A DNA stretch of 64,000 nt from an uncultured Rhizobiaceae bacterium (GTDB lineage Bacteria; Pseudomonadota; Alphaproteobacteria; Rhizobiales; Rhizobiaceae). The position numbers and the translations under genes were made by a program. Below, in pieces: positions 28,572 through 38,722 of the stretch (position 1 is its first letter; each line of letters starts with the position of its first letter). The notes below the pieces were generated by a model. The model had not been told where the DNA came from. It ran no database searches and saw only the letters and a list, made by a program, of their open reading frames with translations. The stretch is from contig CATOTF010000002.1 of the NCBI GenBank assembly GCA_951813045.1, forward strand, positions 3,906,001 to 3,970,000, given 5' to 3'.

Positions 28572-31304
28572 CTAAATGGTTTCATCTTCGGCGGGGACGA
28601 GAATTTCCCGCTTACCCGCATGGTTAGCAGGGCTAATCAGGCCCTCCTGTTCCATACGTTCGATCAACGAAGCGGCTTTATTGTAACCAACGGACAGCCG
28701 CCGCTGAATATAAGAAGTGGAAGCCTTTCGATCACGCAGGACGATAGCCACAGCCTGATCATAAGGGTCAGCAGAATCGCTTACATTTCCGCCACCGGAA
28801 TTCGAGCCACCCCCGACTTCGTCCGCTTCTTCTTCATCCTCTTCTGTCACCGCTTCCAGATACTGTGGAACGCCCTGCGCCTTAAGGTGGTTTACGACAT
28901 CTTCTACTTCCTGATCATCCACAAAAGGCCCGTGAACGCGGGTAATCCGGCCACCCCCGGCCATATAGAGCATATCACCCATACCAAGTAGTTGTTCTGC
29001 TCCCATCTCACCAAGAATGGTGCGCGAATCAATCTTCGAGGTCACCTGGAATGAAATTCGGGTCGGAAAGTTCGCTTTGATCGTACCGGTGATCACGTCA
29101 ACCGACGGGCGTTGTGTCGCCATGATGACGTGAATACCCGCGGCACGGGCCATCTGTGCAAGACGCTGAACGGTCCCTTCAATATCCTTGCCGGCCACCA
29201 TCATAAGGTCGGCCATTTCGTCAATGATCACGACGATAAAAGGCATCGCTTCCAGATCAAGTTCTTCGTGTTCATAAATCGCTTCGCCCGTATCACGATC
29301 AAATCCTGTTTGGACAGTTCTTGTGATAACCTCACCTTTTGCTGCGGCTTCCGCAATGCGATTATTAAACCCGTCAATATTACGAACGCCCACCTTGGAC
29401 ATTTTTTTGTATCGCTCTTCCATCTCCCGCACGGTCCATTTCAGCGCGACAACGGCTTTCTTCGGATCAACAACAACCGGAGTCAGCAAATGGGGGATTC
29501 CATCGTAGATCGATAATTCCAGCATTTTCGGGTCGATCATGATCATCTTACATTTGTCCGGCCCAAGCCTGTACAGCAGGGACAGGATCATCGTGTTGAT
29601 ACCAACAGATTTACCGGAACCCGTTGTACCCGCCATCAGCAGGTGGGGCATTTTTGCGAGATCAGCAATTACCGGTTCACCACCGATATTCTTGCCCAGA
29701 CACATGGCGAGCTTGGCTTTGGTGTCCCTGAATTCCTTACTGGATAATTGTTCACGCAAATAAACCGTTTCGCGACGTTTATTCGGCAGTTCAATACCAA
29801 TCGCATTGCGCCCCGGAACAACGGCAACCCTTGCGGCAATTGCGCTCATGGAGCGGGCAATATCTTCTGCAAGGCCAATCACACGTGACGACTTAACACC
29901 GGGGGCCGGCTCGAGTTCGTAGAGTGTTACTACTGGGCCGGGGCGCACTTTCAGGATTTGCCCTTTTACCCCAAAGTCTGCCAGCACACCTTCAAGAACA
30001 CGGGCATTTTGCTCCAGTGCATCGTTGGAAAGTGAAGGGTCATCAACAATTGATTTCTTTTCGCTCAGCAAGTCCAGTTCAGGCAGTATAAATTCACCAT
30101 TCGCGGTCTTTGGTTTGGAGCGGCGAGCTACACGATTAACCGGGTTTGGTACTTCCGCAGCATCCGTATGTGGCACCGCGGTGGTATAATCATCCGCAGC
30201 GATATCGGACGAGGCACCCGGAGCACCGATACTTTGACGCTGGAAGACAGGAGGCTCTCCAATATCAATCCGTTCGGCGGGATCATCGTATAATGAAGTC
30301 TGACCTTCAGCGCCAGAAGGTGTTGAAACAAACTGATTCTCTGTGTGAAGGTCGGCAACCGGATCAATTGAACCAAGATCTGATCTAGTTAAAATTTCAC
30401 TTTCCATCATAGTTGGTTCTACCTGAACGGGTGAACCAGTCATTTGATTAGCAGCGGCTGAGCGGTTCCTCAGCATGGTTTTCAGACTATACCATAAATG
30501 AATAGACAGCCCTAAAGGCATTGCGAAAAATGCACTCCAGTCACGACTTTCCTTTTGAGGCGGTGCGTGATCTTCGAAGTCATCTGTAAGTTCTTGTTCC
30601 TGCATCAGGCTATGGTTTTCAGCACCATCAACCAGGGCGGTAGCAGTGGACGTTGAAACATTTCGTTTTGGCATTCCTGCCTGCAGATTACAGGCTCTCA
30701 ATAGCAGCCATGCAGAGGGGGCGGCAAAGAGAAGAAAGAGGACAGCCGCAAATATGCCACTTGGATAGTCACCAACAAAGGCTCTGGGAATGCTCAAAAC
30801 CGCGTCCCCCACAACACCGCCAAGACCGACCTGTAGCGGCCAGCCTTCCGGTATCGAAATACAGGCCAGAGCAGCGCTAATGGTAACAAGGGAAGCAAAC
30901 CACCAGCCAACACGATGGACAAGTGCATTCAGCTTAAATGAATAGACTTTAAACAGGCCCCAAACGAGAAGCGGCACAAGAAGGCCGATTGCCGCAAAGC
31001 CAAAAAACTGCATTGTAAAATCTGCAAAGCTGGCGCCCCAAAACCCTAACCAGTTTTCTGCCTGAGATCCATTTGCAAATGTCAGGCTCGGGTCACTGAT
31101 TGTCCAGGTTGCCAATGATATGGCACCCATCAGCGATAGAATGACCAATGCAAAGCCGGCAACCCTATTCATCGGGCGCCGCATGAAGCCGGGAATCAGT
31201 GATATCCTGGCCGAACTGTTGTTGAAAAATTGTGCCCGACCTTCATCAGCTCCATAGCCACGGGTTCTACCCGACGTCACAACTTCTGGTGCCTGCATAC
31301 TCAT
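28572..31304 (-). CDS. ftsK: DNA translocase FtsK
   Basis: Septal DNA pump that clears chromosome termini and promotes dimer resolution. The 910-residue protein has about four transmembrane segments in the first ~215 residues, a variable acidic linker to about residue 430, and the RecA-like motor with Walker A GTTGSGKS at about residue 560. The C-terminal gamma domain ([24 protein letters not shown]...GYNKAA) is intact and would read KOPS-like sites. Start at ATG 31304; a second ATG two codons later is possible. The next gene downstream is lolA. Confidence 0.96.
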   Translation of the reverse strand: MSMQAPEVVTSGRTRGYGADEGRAQFFNNSSARISLIPGFMRRPMNRVAGFALVILSLMGAISLATWTISDPSLTFANGSQAENWLGFWGASFADFTMQFFGFAAIGLLVPLLVWGLFKVYSFKLNALVHRVGWWFASLVTISAALACISIPEGWPLQVGLGGVVGDAVLSIPRAFVGDYPSGIFAAVLFLLFAAPSAWLLLRACNLQAGMPKRNVSTSTATALVDGAENHSLMQEQELTDDFEDHAPPQKESRDWSAFFAMPLGLSIHLWYSLKTMLRNRSAAANQMTGSPVQVEPTMMESEILTRSDLGSIDPVADLHTENQFVSTPSGAEGQTSLYDDPAERIDIGEPPVFQRQSIGAPGASSDIAADDYTTAVPHTDAAEVPNPVNRVARRSKPKTANGEFILPELDLLSEKKSIVDDPSLSNDALEQNARVLEGVLADFGVKGQILKVRPGPVVTLYELEPAPGVKSSRVIGLAEDIARSMSAIAARVAVVPGRNAIGIELPNKRRETVYLREQLSSKEFRDTKAKLAMCLGKNIGGEPVIADLAKMPHLLMAGTTGSGKSVGINTMILSLLYRLGPDKCKMIMIDPKMLELSIYDGIPHLLTPVVVDPKKAVVALKWTVREMEERYKKMSKVGVRNIDGFNNRIAEAAAKGEVITRTVQTGFDRDTGEAIYEHEELDLEAMPFIVVIIDEMADLMMVAGKDIEGTVQRLAQMARAAGIHVIMATQRPSVDVITGTIKANFPTRISFQVTSKIDSRTILGEMGAEQLLGMGDMLYMAGGGRITRVHGPFVDDQEVEDVVNHLKAQGVPQYLEAVTEEDEEEADEVGGGSNSGGGNVSDSADPYDQAVAIVLRDRKASTSYIQRRLSVGYNKAASLIERMEQEGLISPANHAGKREILVPAEDETI

Positions 31305-31554
31305 CCGACCTTAAACCCAAGTTACTGTGGTACATTCAATCCAATGACAGGCGACTGGACGTCGCAAGACATGGAATAGAATAAATCAGAATGAGTTTAG
31401 GCGTTGGATAGTTAAGGGCCTGTTAACCATGGGTCTGCTTGCCACGTAAATAATCAAAAATAGTGAGCCACATCGACAGGGTGCCGAGCATTCTGGGAAA
31501 GAATTACTCCAAAAATGGCCTGGTTGACTGCTATTATTACCCGCAAAACCCGCG

Positions 31555-31971
31555 TTACCCGTCCCGTCCAGGTTCGTTTGGATCGCTGGAGAACAATGCG
31601 ATCTTATTGCCTTGAGGGTCGCGAAGGTAGCCGACATAAAAATGTGGCCCGTACGAGTCACGGAAACCCGGCTGGCCTTCATCAAATCCACCTGCGGCAA
31701 GTGCGGCGGCATGAAGGTCACCAACCAGCTTTTGATTACGGGCCTCGAACGCAATCATAGTGCCGTTCCCAGCCGAAGCCGGGCGTCCATCGAAGGTTGG
31801 TTTGACGTAGAAATCCGGCAGAACAGGGGTTTGACCCGGTTCTACGGGCAGCGCGTAGCTTAAACCCTCGGGACCTTCCTTCAACCCGTAACCTAGGGCA
31901 GACAGAAATGCAGAGTAAAACTGTTTCGCACGAGAAATATCGTCGGCGCCAACGGTGACATAGGCAATCAT
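31555..31971 (-). CDS. VOC-family (glyoxalase-like) protein
   Basis: Single-domain vicinal-oxygen-chelate protein of 138 residues. The N-terminal beta-alpha motif ISRAKQFYSAFLSALGY is characteristic, and the C-terminal part has HFYVGYLRDPQGNKIALF. Putative metal ligands are few, so a catalytic role is not assured; proteins of this subgroup are often annotated simply as glyoxalase/bleomycin-resistance family. It is downstream of amt on the same strand (159-nt gap). The 250-nt gap between it and ftsK holds nothing I can identify. Confidence 0.82.
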   Translation of the reverse strand: MIAYVTVGADDISRAKQFYSAFLSALGYGLKEGPEGLSYALPVEPGQTPVLPDFYVKPTFDGRPASAGNGTMIAFEARNQKLVGDLHAAALAAGGFDEGQPGFRDSYGPHFYVGYLRDPQGNKIALFSSDPNEPGRDG

Positions 31972-32130
31972 GCTGCGTATTCCTTTCGCGAAGTTCGATT
32001 ACTGCTAAGAATTAGCAGCACTATGGTAGATCAACACGTTATTTGTCTCAATATACGCCGGACACGTTAATGGTCATTCGACAAAGACAAACATACGATC
32101 ATTTGCCACTACAAACAGCGATATTCACCC

Positions 32131-33342
32131 TTATCGTAGCATATCGCTTTCGGGATTCGCGCCAATTTTGTGAATCGCGAGGTCTGCACCCATGCGTTGA
32201 TCATCATCGCTCATGCGCAGGCCCATGATCATGCGCAAAAACCCGTAAATTAGGGCACCGGCGAAAACGGCATAGGCTACACCCATGAGGCTGCCGATCA
32301 GTTGCGAGATGAAGCTGACGCCACCCATGCCACCAAATGCCTGTGTACCGAAGATGCCGGCGGCAATTCCACCCCACAAACCGCAAAGACCATGCAGCGG
32401 CCATACACCCAATACATCGTCGATCTTCAACCTGTTCTGACACCATGTAAAACCGTAAACAAAAATTCCACCTGCTGCCGCGCCAACAATCAGCGCACCC
32501 ACGGGGTGGAACAGGTCAGATCCGGCACACACCGCAACAAGCCCCGCAAGCGCCCCATTGTGCACAAATCCCGGATCATTACGCCCGATGATGAGGGCAC
32601 TGATAATGCCACCGACCATCGCCATCAAGGAATTAACCGCGACAAGCCCGGTAACACCTTCTAGTGATTGGGCGGACATGACATTGAAACCAAACCAACC
32701 GACACAGAGCATCCATGAACCCATGGCAAGCCATGGAATCGACGATGGAGGGATGCCCTGAATTTTTCCGTCAGCGCGGTATCTGTTGAACCGCGGGCCC
32801 AACAATAATACCGCCGATAGAGCGATCCACCCGCCAACAGCATGCACAACAATGGAGCCGGCAAAATCATGAAAGGCCGCACCGAAACTTGCCTCGAGCC
32901 AGCTATTGAAACCGAAATTTCCATTCCAAACCATTCCTTCGAAGAATGGATAAACAAATCCAACAATCATCACGGTAGCCACACATTGGGGTAGAAACTT
33001 CATGCGCTCAGCAATCCCGCCGGATATGATGGCCGGAATTGCGGCTGCGAATGTGGTGAGAAAGAAAAACTTAACCAGCGCAAACCCTTGAGGTGCAAAT
33101 ACAGCATCACCGCTCGAGCCGGATAACACACTCGCATTGACAAAGAACGTCACACCATAGGCGATAAGATATCCGATGAAGAAATATGCGACTGTTGAAA
33201 GGGCAAAATCCACCAGGATTTTAACCAATGCATTGACCTGATTCTTGTGTTGAACCGTTCCAACTTCAAGAAAAGCGAACCCACCGTGCATCGCAAACAC
33301 GAGAATTGCACCCATTAGAACAAAAAAGACGTCACCACCCAT
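32131..33342 (-). CDS. amt: Ammonium transporter Amt
   Basis: Inner-membrane ammonium channel/transporter, 403 residues with 11 expected helices. The twin-His pore is present: HDFAGSIVVHAVGG (first His) and WPLHGLCG (second His). The signature FAMHGGFAFLEVG is near the N-terminus. I prefer the ATG at 33342 (GGAA upstream) over an in-frame TTG at 33375. No classical signal peptide is visible. glnK/glnB, which usually sits beside amt, is absent here, so regulation by a PII protein would have to come from elsewhere. Confidence 0.94.
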   Translation of the reverse strand: MGGDVFFVLMGAILVFAMHGGFAFLEVGTVQHKNQVNALVKILVDFALSTVAYFFIGYLIAYGVTFFVNASVLSGSSGDAVFAPQGFALVKFFFLTTFAAAIPAIISGGIAERMKFLPQCVATVMIVGFVYPFFEGMVWNGNFGFNSWLEASFGAAFHDFAGSIVVHAVGGWIALSAVLLLGPRFNRYRADGKIQGIPPSSIPWLAMGSWMLCVGWFGFNVMSAQSLEGVTGLVAVNSLMAMVGGIISALIIGRNDPGFVHNGALAGLVAVCAGSDLFHPVGALIVGAAAGGIFVYGFTWCQNRLKIDDVLGVWPLHGLCGLWGGIAAGIFGTQAFGGMGGVSFISQLIGSLMGVAYAVFAGALIYGFLRMIMGLRMSDDDQRMGADLAIHKIGANPESDMLR

Positions 33343-33612
33343 TTTACTATTTCCAGTTGCGTTTGTAACGAACAATCAAGTCCCGTGCCAAACTCTAACT
33401 ATTTGAAATATATATGTTAAATTTTTGAGCTAAGCGCAGAATTTACGTTTTGCCCATTAATTGACCAGCACGTAAAACATGCTGCTTATTTTTTATGCAA
33501 CGATTAAACTGAACGCCTGCGTCATTTATGGGGCTGGTTATGGCAATGTGAAGCGATCATATGATAATGTAACTCAACCCCGTTCGCCGACCCCAACCAT
33601 TGGATTTATCAA

Positions 33613-34917
33613 TTGAGCAAACTTTCACCGCCAGACAAGAAGATGGGCCAAGAATTGGGTATGATCCAAGATTGTGTGGTCGCCGGTGGCGGTTATGTGG
33701 GTCTTTGCGTTGCTGTTGCTGCGAAGGCGTCAGCTCCTCATCTCGAAATTACGCTTGTTGACGCAGCGCCCGAAAAGTCAATTGAGAAGGACGAACGAGC
33801 GTCGGCAATTGCCGCCGCAGCGGCACGAATGCTGACCCAACTGGGGGTTTGGGATGAACTGCTGGAACACGCTCAACCCATCAACGACATGATTGTAACC
33901 GACAGCAAAACGTCGGACCCGGTTCGCCCTGTGTTCCTGACTTTCGGTGAATCTCCTAATAAAGGTGACCCCACAGACACTTCCGCTAGCGAAGCTTCAA
34001 CCCAGAACGAACCTTTCGCCCATATGGTCCCCAACAAAGTAATGATCACGGCACTGAGAAACCGTGCAAAACAACTCGGAATAATAATTCTTCAGGCTGA
34101 TACCGTATCGGGCTTTGTAACTGGCGAACAGAACACCCTGGTAACATTGGGTTCCGGGCGAAAATTGGAAACCCGTTTGCTTATCGCCGCCGACGGCGTT
34201 CGCTCCGGCTTACGTGAACAGGCGGGCATCAAGACGGTTCATTGGGGTTACGATCAAATGGGTATCGTGACCACTATCGCCCACGAGCGACCCCACTACG
34301 GTCGCGCGGAAGAACATTTCCTGCCGGGAGGGCCGTTTGCGACCCTGCCGTTAAAAGGCAACAGATCATCCCTCGTTTGGACAGAGCCAACTAAAAATGC
34401 CAATCGACTCATGTCTGCTGACGGTTTCACCTTTGAACTGGAGCTGGAAAAGCGGTTTGGCCACAGGCTTGGCGACATCGAGGTTGTAGGACCACGCAAG
34501 GCATTTCCGCTTGGTCTTACTCTGGCACGGGATTTCGTAAAGCCCCGATTTGCGCTGGTGGGAGATGCCGCCCATGGTATTCATCCAATTGCTGGGCAAG
34601 GCCTTAATCTGGGGTTCAAGGATGCCGCGGCTTTGGCGCAGGTCATTGTAGAAACCGATAGGCTGGGTCTGGATATTGGCGCCATCACAGCACTTGAGCG
34701 TTATGAGCGCTGGCGCAGGTTTGATACGGTCCAAATGGGTGTGGTGACCGATGTTCTGAACCGGTTGTTTAGCAATGATATTGAACCATTGCGCATGTTA
34801 CGTACGATCGGCCTTGGCATTGTTGATCGCCTTCCGAGCCTTAAACAGGGCTTTATCAATCAGGCAGCGGGGCGCAACGTCCGCAATCCTGCCCTGTTAA
34901 ACGGGGAAATTATTTAG
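33613..34917 (+). CDS. UbiH/UbiF-family FAD-dependent hydroxylase
   Basis: Flavoprotein monooxygenase of the ubiquinone-biosynthesis hydroxylase family, 434 residues. It has GGGYVGL for the FAD ADP moiety near residue 25, RxSxIA-like KDERASAIA, LIAADGVRSGLR, and the flavin-binding GDAAHGIHPIAGQGLNLG. The family hydroxylates the quinone ring in ubiquinone synthesis; which position is modified cannot be told from sequence. The start is uncertain: TTG 33613, ATG 33643 or ATG 33661. An unusually long spacer with TDTSASEAS occurs after residue 110. It is divergent from amt and convergent with the carbonic anhydrase gene. Confidence 0.9.
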   Translation: MSKLSPPDKKMGQELGMIQDCVVAGGGYVGLCVAVAAKASAPHLEITLVDAAPEKSIEKDERASAIAAAAARMLTQLGVWDELLEHAQPINDMIVTDSKTSDPVRPVFLTFGESPNKGDPTDTSASEASTQNEPFAHMVPNKVMITALRNRAKQLGIIILQADTVSGFVTGEQNTLVTLGSGRKLETRLLIAADGVRSGLREQAGIKTVHWGYDQMGIVTTIAHERPHYGRAEEHFLPGGPFATLPLKGNRSSLVWTEPTKNANRLMSADGFTFELELEKRFGHRLGDIEVVGPRKAFPLGLTLARDFVKPRFALVGDAAHGIHPIAGQGLNLGFKDAAALAQVIVETDRLGLDIGAITALERYERWRRFDTVQMGVVTDVLNRLFSNDIEPLRMLRTIGLGIVDRLPSLKQGFINQAAGRNVRNPALLNGEII

Positions 34918-34945
34918 AGTTCAGTCAGATTGAACTTGTTCCGCG

Positions 34946-35650
34946 CTATCCCAGCGGTTTTTCGAATACACCGGAATCTTCATCCATCGTCCACAATTCA
35001 CCTGACGAAATATCAAACCATGCCCCATGCAACCCGATTTGCTTGCGATCAAGGAGAATGGAAACGCACGGGAATGTCTTAAGGTGCTCGATTGACTGGC
35101 GTATGCTTTCCTCTTCCAGTTTCAACTGAAGTTCAGCAGCCGTTTCCGCCCCGGTATATTCTACCTTTTGGGCAACAGGCTCCAACAGGGAAATCCATTT
35201 GCCAATAAAGTCACCGGGTGAAAGCGGTTCGCTTGCCTCGCCGGTCATCTGTTTGCGAAAGGCATTAACCCCGCCGCAACGCCCGTGACCCATAACAACA
35301 ATATGTCGGACGCGGAGCTCCTGAACAGCGAATTCCAATGCAGCGGAAGTGCCATGATAGTCCCCGTCATTTTCATAAGGCGGCATGATATTTGCGACAT
35401 TGCGCACGACAAACATTTCACCTGGTGCTGCACCAAAAATCGTTTCAGGCGCCGAGCGGGAATCGCAACAGGCGATAATCATCGTGTCCGGTTTTTGTCC
35501 GGTCTCCGCCAATTGTTCATAACGTTCCTTTTCGCGCCCCAACCGGTTCTTGCGAAAATGCGCATATCCACCCACCAGTTTACGAGGAAATCCCGGGTCT
35601 ACGATTTCCCGAGGTGATTTAGCAGATTTGTCATCTGGTGCTGAAGTCAT
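34946..35650 (-). CDS. Beta-class carbonic anhydrase
   Basis: Zinc enzyme interconverting CO2 and bicarbonate, 234 residues. Both zinc-site motifs are intact: ACCDSRSAPETIF (Cys ligand plus catalytic Asp-Arg pair) and VMGHGRCGG (His and Cys ligands). RNVANIMPPYE is the usual connecting segment. Cytoplasmic. It is immediately convergent with the UbiH-like gene (28-nt gap). It lies 83 nt downstream of the Trm112 gene on the same strand. Confidence 0.94.
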   Translation of the reverse strand: MTSAPDDKSAKSPREIVDPGFPRKLVGGYAHFRKNRLGREKERYEQLAETGQKPDTMIIACCDSRSAPETIFGAAPGEMFVVRNVANIMPPYENDGDYHGTSAALEFAVQELRVRHIVVMGHGRCGGVNAFRKQMTGEASEPLSPGDFIGKWISLLEPVAQKVEYTGAETAAELQLKLEEESIRQSIEHLKTFPCVSILLDRKQIGLHGAWFDISSGELWTMDEDSGVFEKPLG

Positions 35651-35733
35651 GATCTTAAACTCAAGAATACGCCTAATGGAGAATATTTGACATGGTGCTG
35701 GACATAACGTCCAGAGCTATCTCAATTCAACTG

Positions 35734-35919
35734 TTAATCATCCAGAACTCGTGCTTCAGAAACAAGCAATATGGGAACACCATCGCGTACCGGATAAGCC
35801 AATTGGGCCTTCTTTGAAATCAACTCCTGATTGGCTTCATCATATTCAAGCGATGTTTTGGTCTGCGGGCAGACCAGCAGTTCCAGCATTTTAATGTCAA
35901 GAAGTGGCTTATCTCCCAA
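35734..35919 (-). CDS. Trm112-family protein
   Basis: Small 61-residue YcaR/Trm112-like protein. The family core is plain: [22 protein letters not shown] and [18 protein letters not shown]. In Trm112 and YcaR more cysteines form a zinc knuckle; here only one Cys remains, as CPQTK replaces CPxC and ELISK replaces ELxCK. It is probably an activator or chaperone of a methyltransferase by analogy with Trm112, but this is not shown in bacteria. It lies 9 nt downstream of the LON-domain gene, hence co-transcribed. Confidence 0.85.
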   Translation of the reverse strand: MGDKPLLDIKMLELLVCPQTKTSLEYDEANQELISKKAQLAYPVRDGVPILLVSEARVLDD

Positions 35920-35928
35920 GTCCTACCC

Positions 35929-36600
35929 CTATTGAAGCGTGCTTGATGAATCACCGGATTCTCGCGCCAGCATGATTTCCGTGATAGCAACCAGCGTCTC
36001 GGATCGGGTTTTCAGGTCTGGAGCTTCCAGCAAAGCTTGCTTTTCAGCTGGGCCATAAGGGCTCATCATCGACAGCGTATTTACAAGAGTCTCAGTATCC
36101 GCCTCACGTACCCCGTCCCAGTCTGCTTCCATATCATTTGCCTCCAGAAACATTTTGAATGTGCGCAGAAGCCCGTCCCTGTCAACAGCCTTTGCGTCAG
36201 CAGAATTGTCTTCAAGGTCTTGACCGAATCCTGCAATCTCAGCCCGTCGATAACCGGACAGCCCGTCAATTTCCGCCATAATTCGAAAACGACACACCCC
36301 GGCGAGATTGATCATCAACCGCCCGTCTCCGGTTTCCTGAAATGCTGTGATACGTCCCAAGCAACCCACCTCGCACAACAGGGGAACTTCAAGCTCTTCA
36401 CCAATATCAAAGCGCGGCTGAATGACTCCAACTACCCGGTCCCCCAACATGGCGTCCTCAACCATGGAAAGATAACGTGGCTCGAAGATATTCAACGGCA
36501 TATTTCCGGCTGGTAATAACAATGCACCAGACAGGGGAAATAAGGGGATCTGCGTGGGCAGGTCCGCAAGCTTCCCGTAGGATACATTTCCAGCTTTCAA
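35929..36600 (-). CDS. LON substrate-binding domain protein
   Basis: Stand-alone LON N-terminal (substrate-binding) domain protein, 223 residues, without ATPase or protease domains. The characteristic entry is PTQIPLFPLSGALLLPAGNMPLNIFEPRYLSMVEDA, followed by IGVIQP-like VVGVIQPRFD and GCLGRI. It is found as a helper gene of unknown role in most Alphaproteobacteria, usually beside thioredoxin and Trm112 genes, as here. The gap to the upstream YbbN gene is 30 nt, so the three form an operon (YbbN, LON domain, Trm112). Confidence 0.9.
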   Translation of the reverse strand: MKAGNVSYGKLADLPTQIPLFPLSGALLLPAGNMPLNIFEPRYLSMVEDAMLGDRVVGVIQPRFDIGEELEVPLLCEVGCLGRITAFQETGDGRLMINLAGVCRFRIMAEIDGLSGYRRAEIAGFGQDLEDNSADAKAVDRDGLLRTFKMFLEANDMEADWDGVREADTETLVNTLSMMSPYGPAEKQALLEAPDLKTRSETLVAITEIMLARESGDSSSTLQ

Positions 36601-36630
36601 ATCAACACTCCAGACAAAAATTTTGTTCGA

Positions 36631-37662
36631 TCAGGAAAACAGGACAGATGATAGCGCCCGTCGACCAGCCAGAGTTGCCGGGTCCATATTGCCCCATGCT
36701 TCAAAAAATTCGAGTAATTGTGCCCGCGCGCCGTCATCATTCCACTTCCGATCAGCCTTCACAATTCTCACTAACTGCAGAGCTGCCTCATCACGCTCAC
36801 CGTTAGCATTCAGCGCCAGCGCATAATCAAACCGGGCCTGGTGATCTTTTGGGTTTTCCTCAACCGCAGATGCGAGGCTTGAGACATCGCCAAGTTTTGA
36901 TCCTTGCCGAGCCAATTCTATCGTTTTTATCAGAGCAACCAATGGCCCCTGATCACGGTGATCTTCCGGCACTTTATCGATGAGTTTTTGTGCAAGTTCG
37001 ACTTCACCAACCCCGACATAACATTGGCCAAGCCCCGCAAATGCATCAAGATTTCCCGGTTCCTTGGCCAGAATAGCCGCATACAACTCTGCCGCGGCGC
37101 CATGATCGCTATTTGAAGCCAAAGCATTGGCTTCCTCCACTGCCGCAGCCATGTCAGGACTATCTCCAGAATTTGGCGCTTTAGCCGCAATCTTGTCAAA
37201 GAACGCCTGTACTTCCCGCTCACCTTTAGCACCCATAAAAGCATCCGCGGGTTGCCCATCGATAAACGCAACAACGGCTGGTATCGACTGGACTCCCATT
37301 TGTTGAGAAATTTCAGGATATTTCTCAACATCCATCTTGCAGAGTTTTACTCCAGGGGTTGCCGCAGCAATCTTTTCTATTACCGGCCCCAACTGCTTGC
37401 ATGGTCCGCACCATGGCGCCCAAAAATCCACCACAACCGGCCCGTTTTGGGATGCGTCGATCACGTCAACCATGAAGCTCTGCGTTGTGACATCTTTATA
37501 CGGTGCTGTATCTACCGGTTTTGATGGTTTCGCAGGTACAAAATCCGGCAAGCCATCTCCAGCGGGTACTTCATCCATAGTGCTGCTTGTTGTCACCTTG
37601 CCCCCGGTCGAATACCCACCAAAGGACGCCGCACCAGCGTAGGGATTATCATTATCACTCAT
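36631..37662 (-). CDS. Thioredoxin-domain co-chaperone, YbbN/CnoX-like
   Basis: Cytoplasmic 343-residue protein with an N-terminal low-complexity tail (~55 residues), a thioredoxin domain with active site WCGPCK at residues 84-89, and a helical TPR-like C-terminal region. This layout is that of YbbN (CnoX), which holds and protects GroEL/DnaK clients. Unlike E. coli CnoX, the CxxC pair is intact here, as in Caulobacter YbbN-type proteins, so it may be redox-active. It heads the operon with the LON-domain and Trm112 genes. The ATG at 37662 is the first start. Confidence 0.92.
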   Translation of the reverse strand: MSDNDNPYAGAASFGGYSTGGKVTTSSTMDEVPAGDGLPDFVPAKPSKPVDTAPYKDVTTQSFMVDVIDASQNGPVVVDFWAPWCGPCKQLGPVIEKIAAATPGVKLCKMDVEKYPEISQQMGVQSIPAVVAFIDGQPADAFMGAKGEREVQAFFDKIAAKAPNSGDSPDMAAAVEEANALASNSDHGAAAELYAAILAKEPGNLDAFAGLGQCYVGVGEVELAQKLIDKVPEDHRDQGPLVALIKTIELARQGSKLGDVSSLASAVEENPKDHQARFDYALALNANGERDEAALQLVRIVKADRKWNDDGARAQLLEFFEAWGNMDPATLAGRRALSSVLFS

Positions 37663-37799
37663 TTCAGAATTCCATCAATTCTTGCGCGCAAATGCGCAAA
37701 CTATATTCACCTGCATTGTCATGTCGTATCTCTTAGCACTATTTTCAACTCTATTGGCGAGTAAGAAAATGCAAGTTTTTCCGCCATATTTGCAGGTTT

Positions 37800-38324
37800 T
37801 CAAACTTCCCCATTAAGGTCGACGATCATCGGTTCGTGATTACAGGCCAATGCAAATTCCAGCAGATCCCGGGTTAACAATGTGGTTGTTGCTTCATTGG
37901 TCAATGGATGGCAATTAATTTTATCATGTTCGATAAGCCGCTTATCCATTGCAAATGTAAGTTTGTTTTCACGGTCATTGATAATACCCAATGCAGTTAC
38001 GGCGCCAGGCGTTACACCAAGCAGTTCCAGCATCATATCCGCATTACCAAATGAAAATCGTCCGGAGCCCCCAAGCAGTTTATGTAATGTCTTCAGGTTA
38101 ACCGTTGAATCCTCCTGTGCGGTGAGTAGGAAATATCGTCCCTTCTTATCTTTAAGAAAAAGATTTTTAGTGTGCCCGCCTTCCAACTCACCACGCAATT
38201 CCTGACTTTCACCTACCGTAAACAACGGCGGATGGGTGACAGTTTTCGTCTTAAATCCGCTTCCATCAAGATAAGCAAGGAGAGCGGTTTGATTTACCGG
38301 TACGGGGGGCAGGTTTTCCAACAT
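37800..38324 (-). CDS. ProX-type prolyl-tRNA deacylase (YbaK fold)
   Basis: Trans-editing protein expected to hydrolyse Ala-tRNA(Pro), 174 residues. The YbaK/ProX blocks are complete: THPPLFTVGESQELRGELEGGHTKNLFLKDKKGRYFLLTAQED, then SFGNADMMLELLGVTPGAVTALGIIND. The catalytic Lys lies in TKNLFLKD. The start is chosen at ATG 38324 (MLENLPPVP); earlier in-frame ATGs at 38345, 38342 and 38360 are possible because the ribosome-binding site is poor. It is the last core gene before the tRNA-Gly gene and the island. Confidence 0.88.
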   Translation of the reverse strand: MLENLPPVPVNQTALLAYLDGSGFKTKTVTHPPLFTVGESQELRGELEGGHTKNLFLKDKKGRYFLLTAQEDSTVNLKTLHKLLGGSGRFSFGNADMMLELLGVTPGAVTALGIINDRENKLTFAMDKRLIEHDKINCHPLTNEATTTLLTRDLLEFALACNHEPMIVDLNGEV

Positions 38325-38647
38325 ATACGTCTCAAATTTCATCATCCTGCGCGCGGGCATATCAAAGGGTGTGGTCCGACACAATCATTACATCACCTCG
38401 TTCATCAAACACCGCAAAGCCTGTCTGGCAGTATGTATCGGGTGTATGAAGCATTTATCCAATTATAAGCCAGTATCAATAATGCGTGGAGCTGCCTTAT
38501 CCACGAACAAAGGCTTACGTTCACCAAACTGATAAATTTCGCTCCTCTGTACGAGATTTCATCTTGCAATCGCTAAATGCTTGGCGCATATACACCGCGC
38601 TGACGTCAACGCACACCTCGCGACGGCAGTTCGCATATAGCGCTCGA

Positions 38648-38722
38648 GCGGGCGTAGCTCAGGGGTAGAGCACAACCTTGCCAAGGTTGGGGTCGGGCGT
38701 TCGAATCGCCTCGCCCGCTCCA
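38648..38722 (+). tRNA. tRNA-Gly (anticodon GCC)
   Basis: A complete 75-nt cloverleaf can be folded, including the encoded CCA. The acceptor stem GCGGGCG pairs with CGCCCGC, the D-arm is GCTC-loop-GAGC, and the anticodon stem CAACC/GGTTG carries loop TTGCCAA with GCC at 38680-38682. The T-arm is GGGCG-TTCGAAT-CGCCT with a G-U pair. An imperfect copy of its 3' 47 nt lies at 44230-44276 and an inverted copy of its 5' end at 38856-38880. This marks it as an integration target. Confidence 0.97.
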
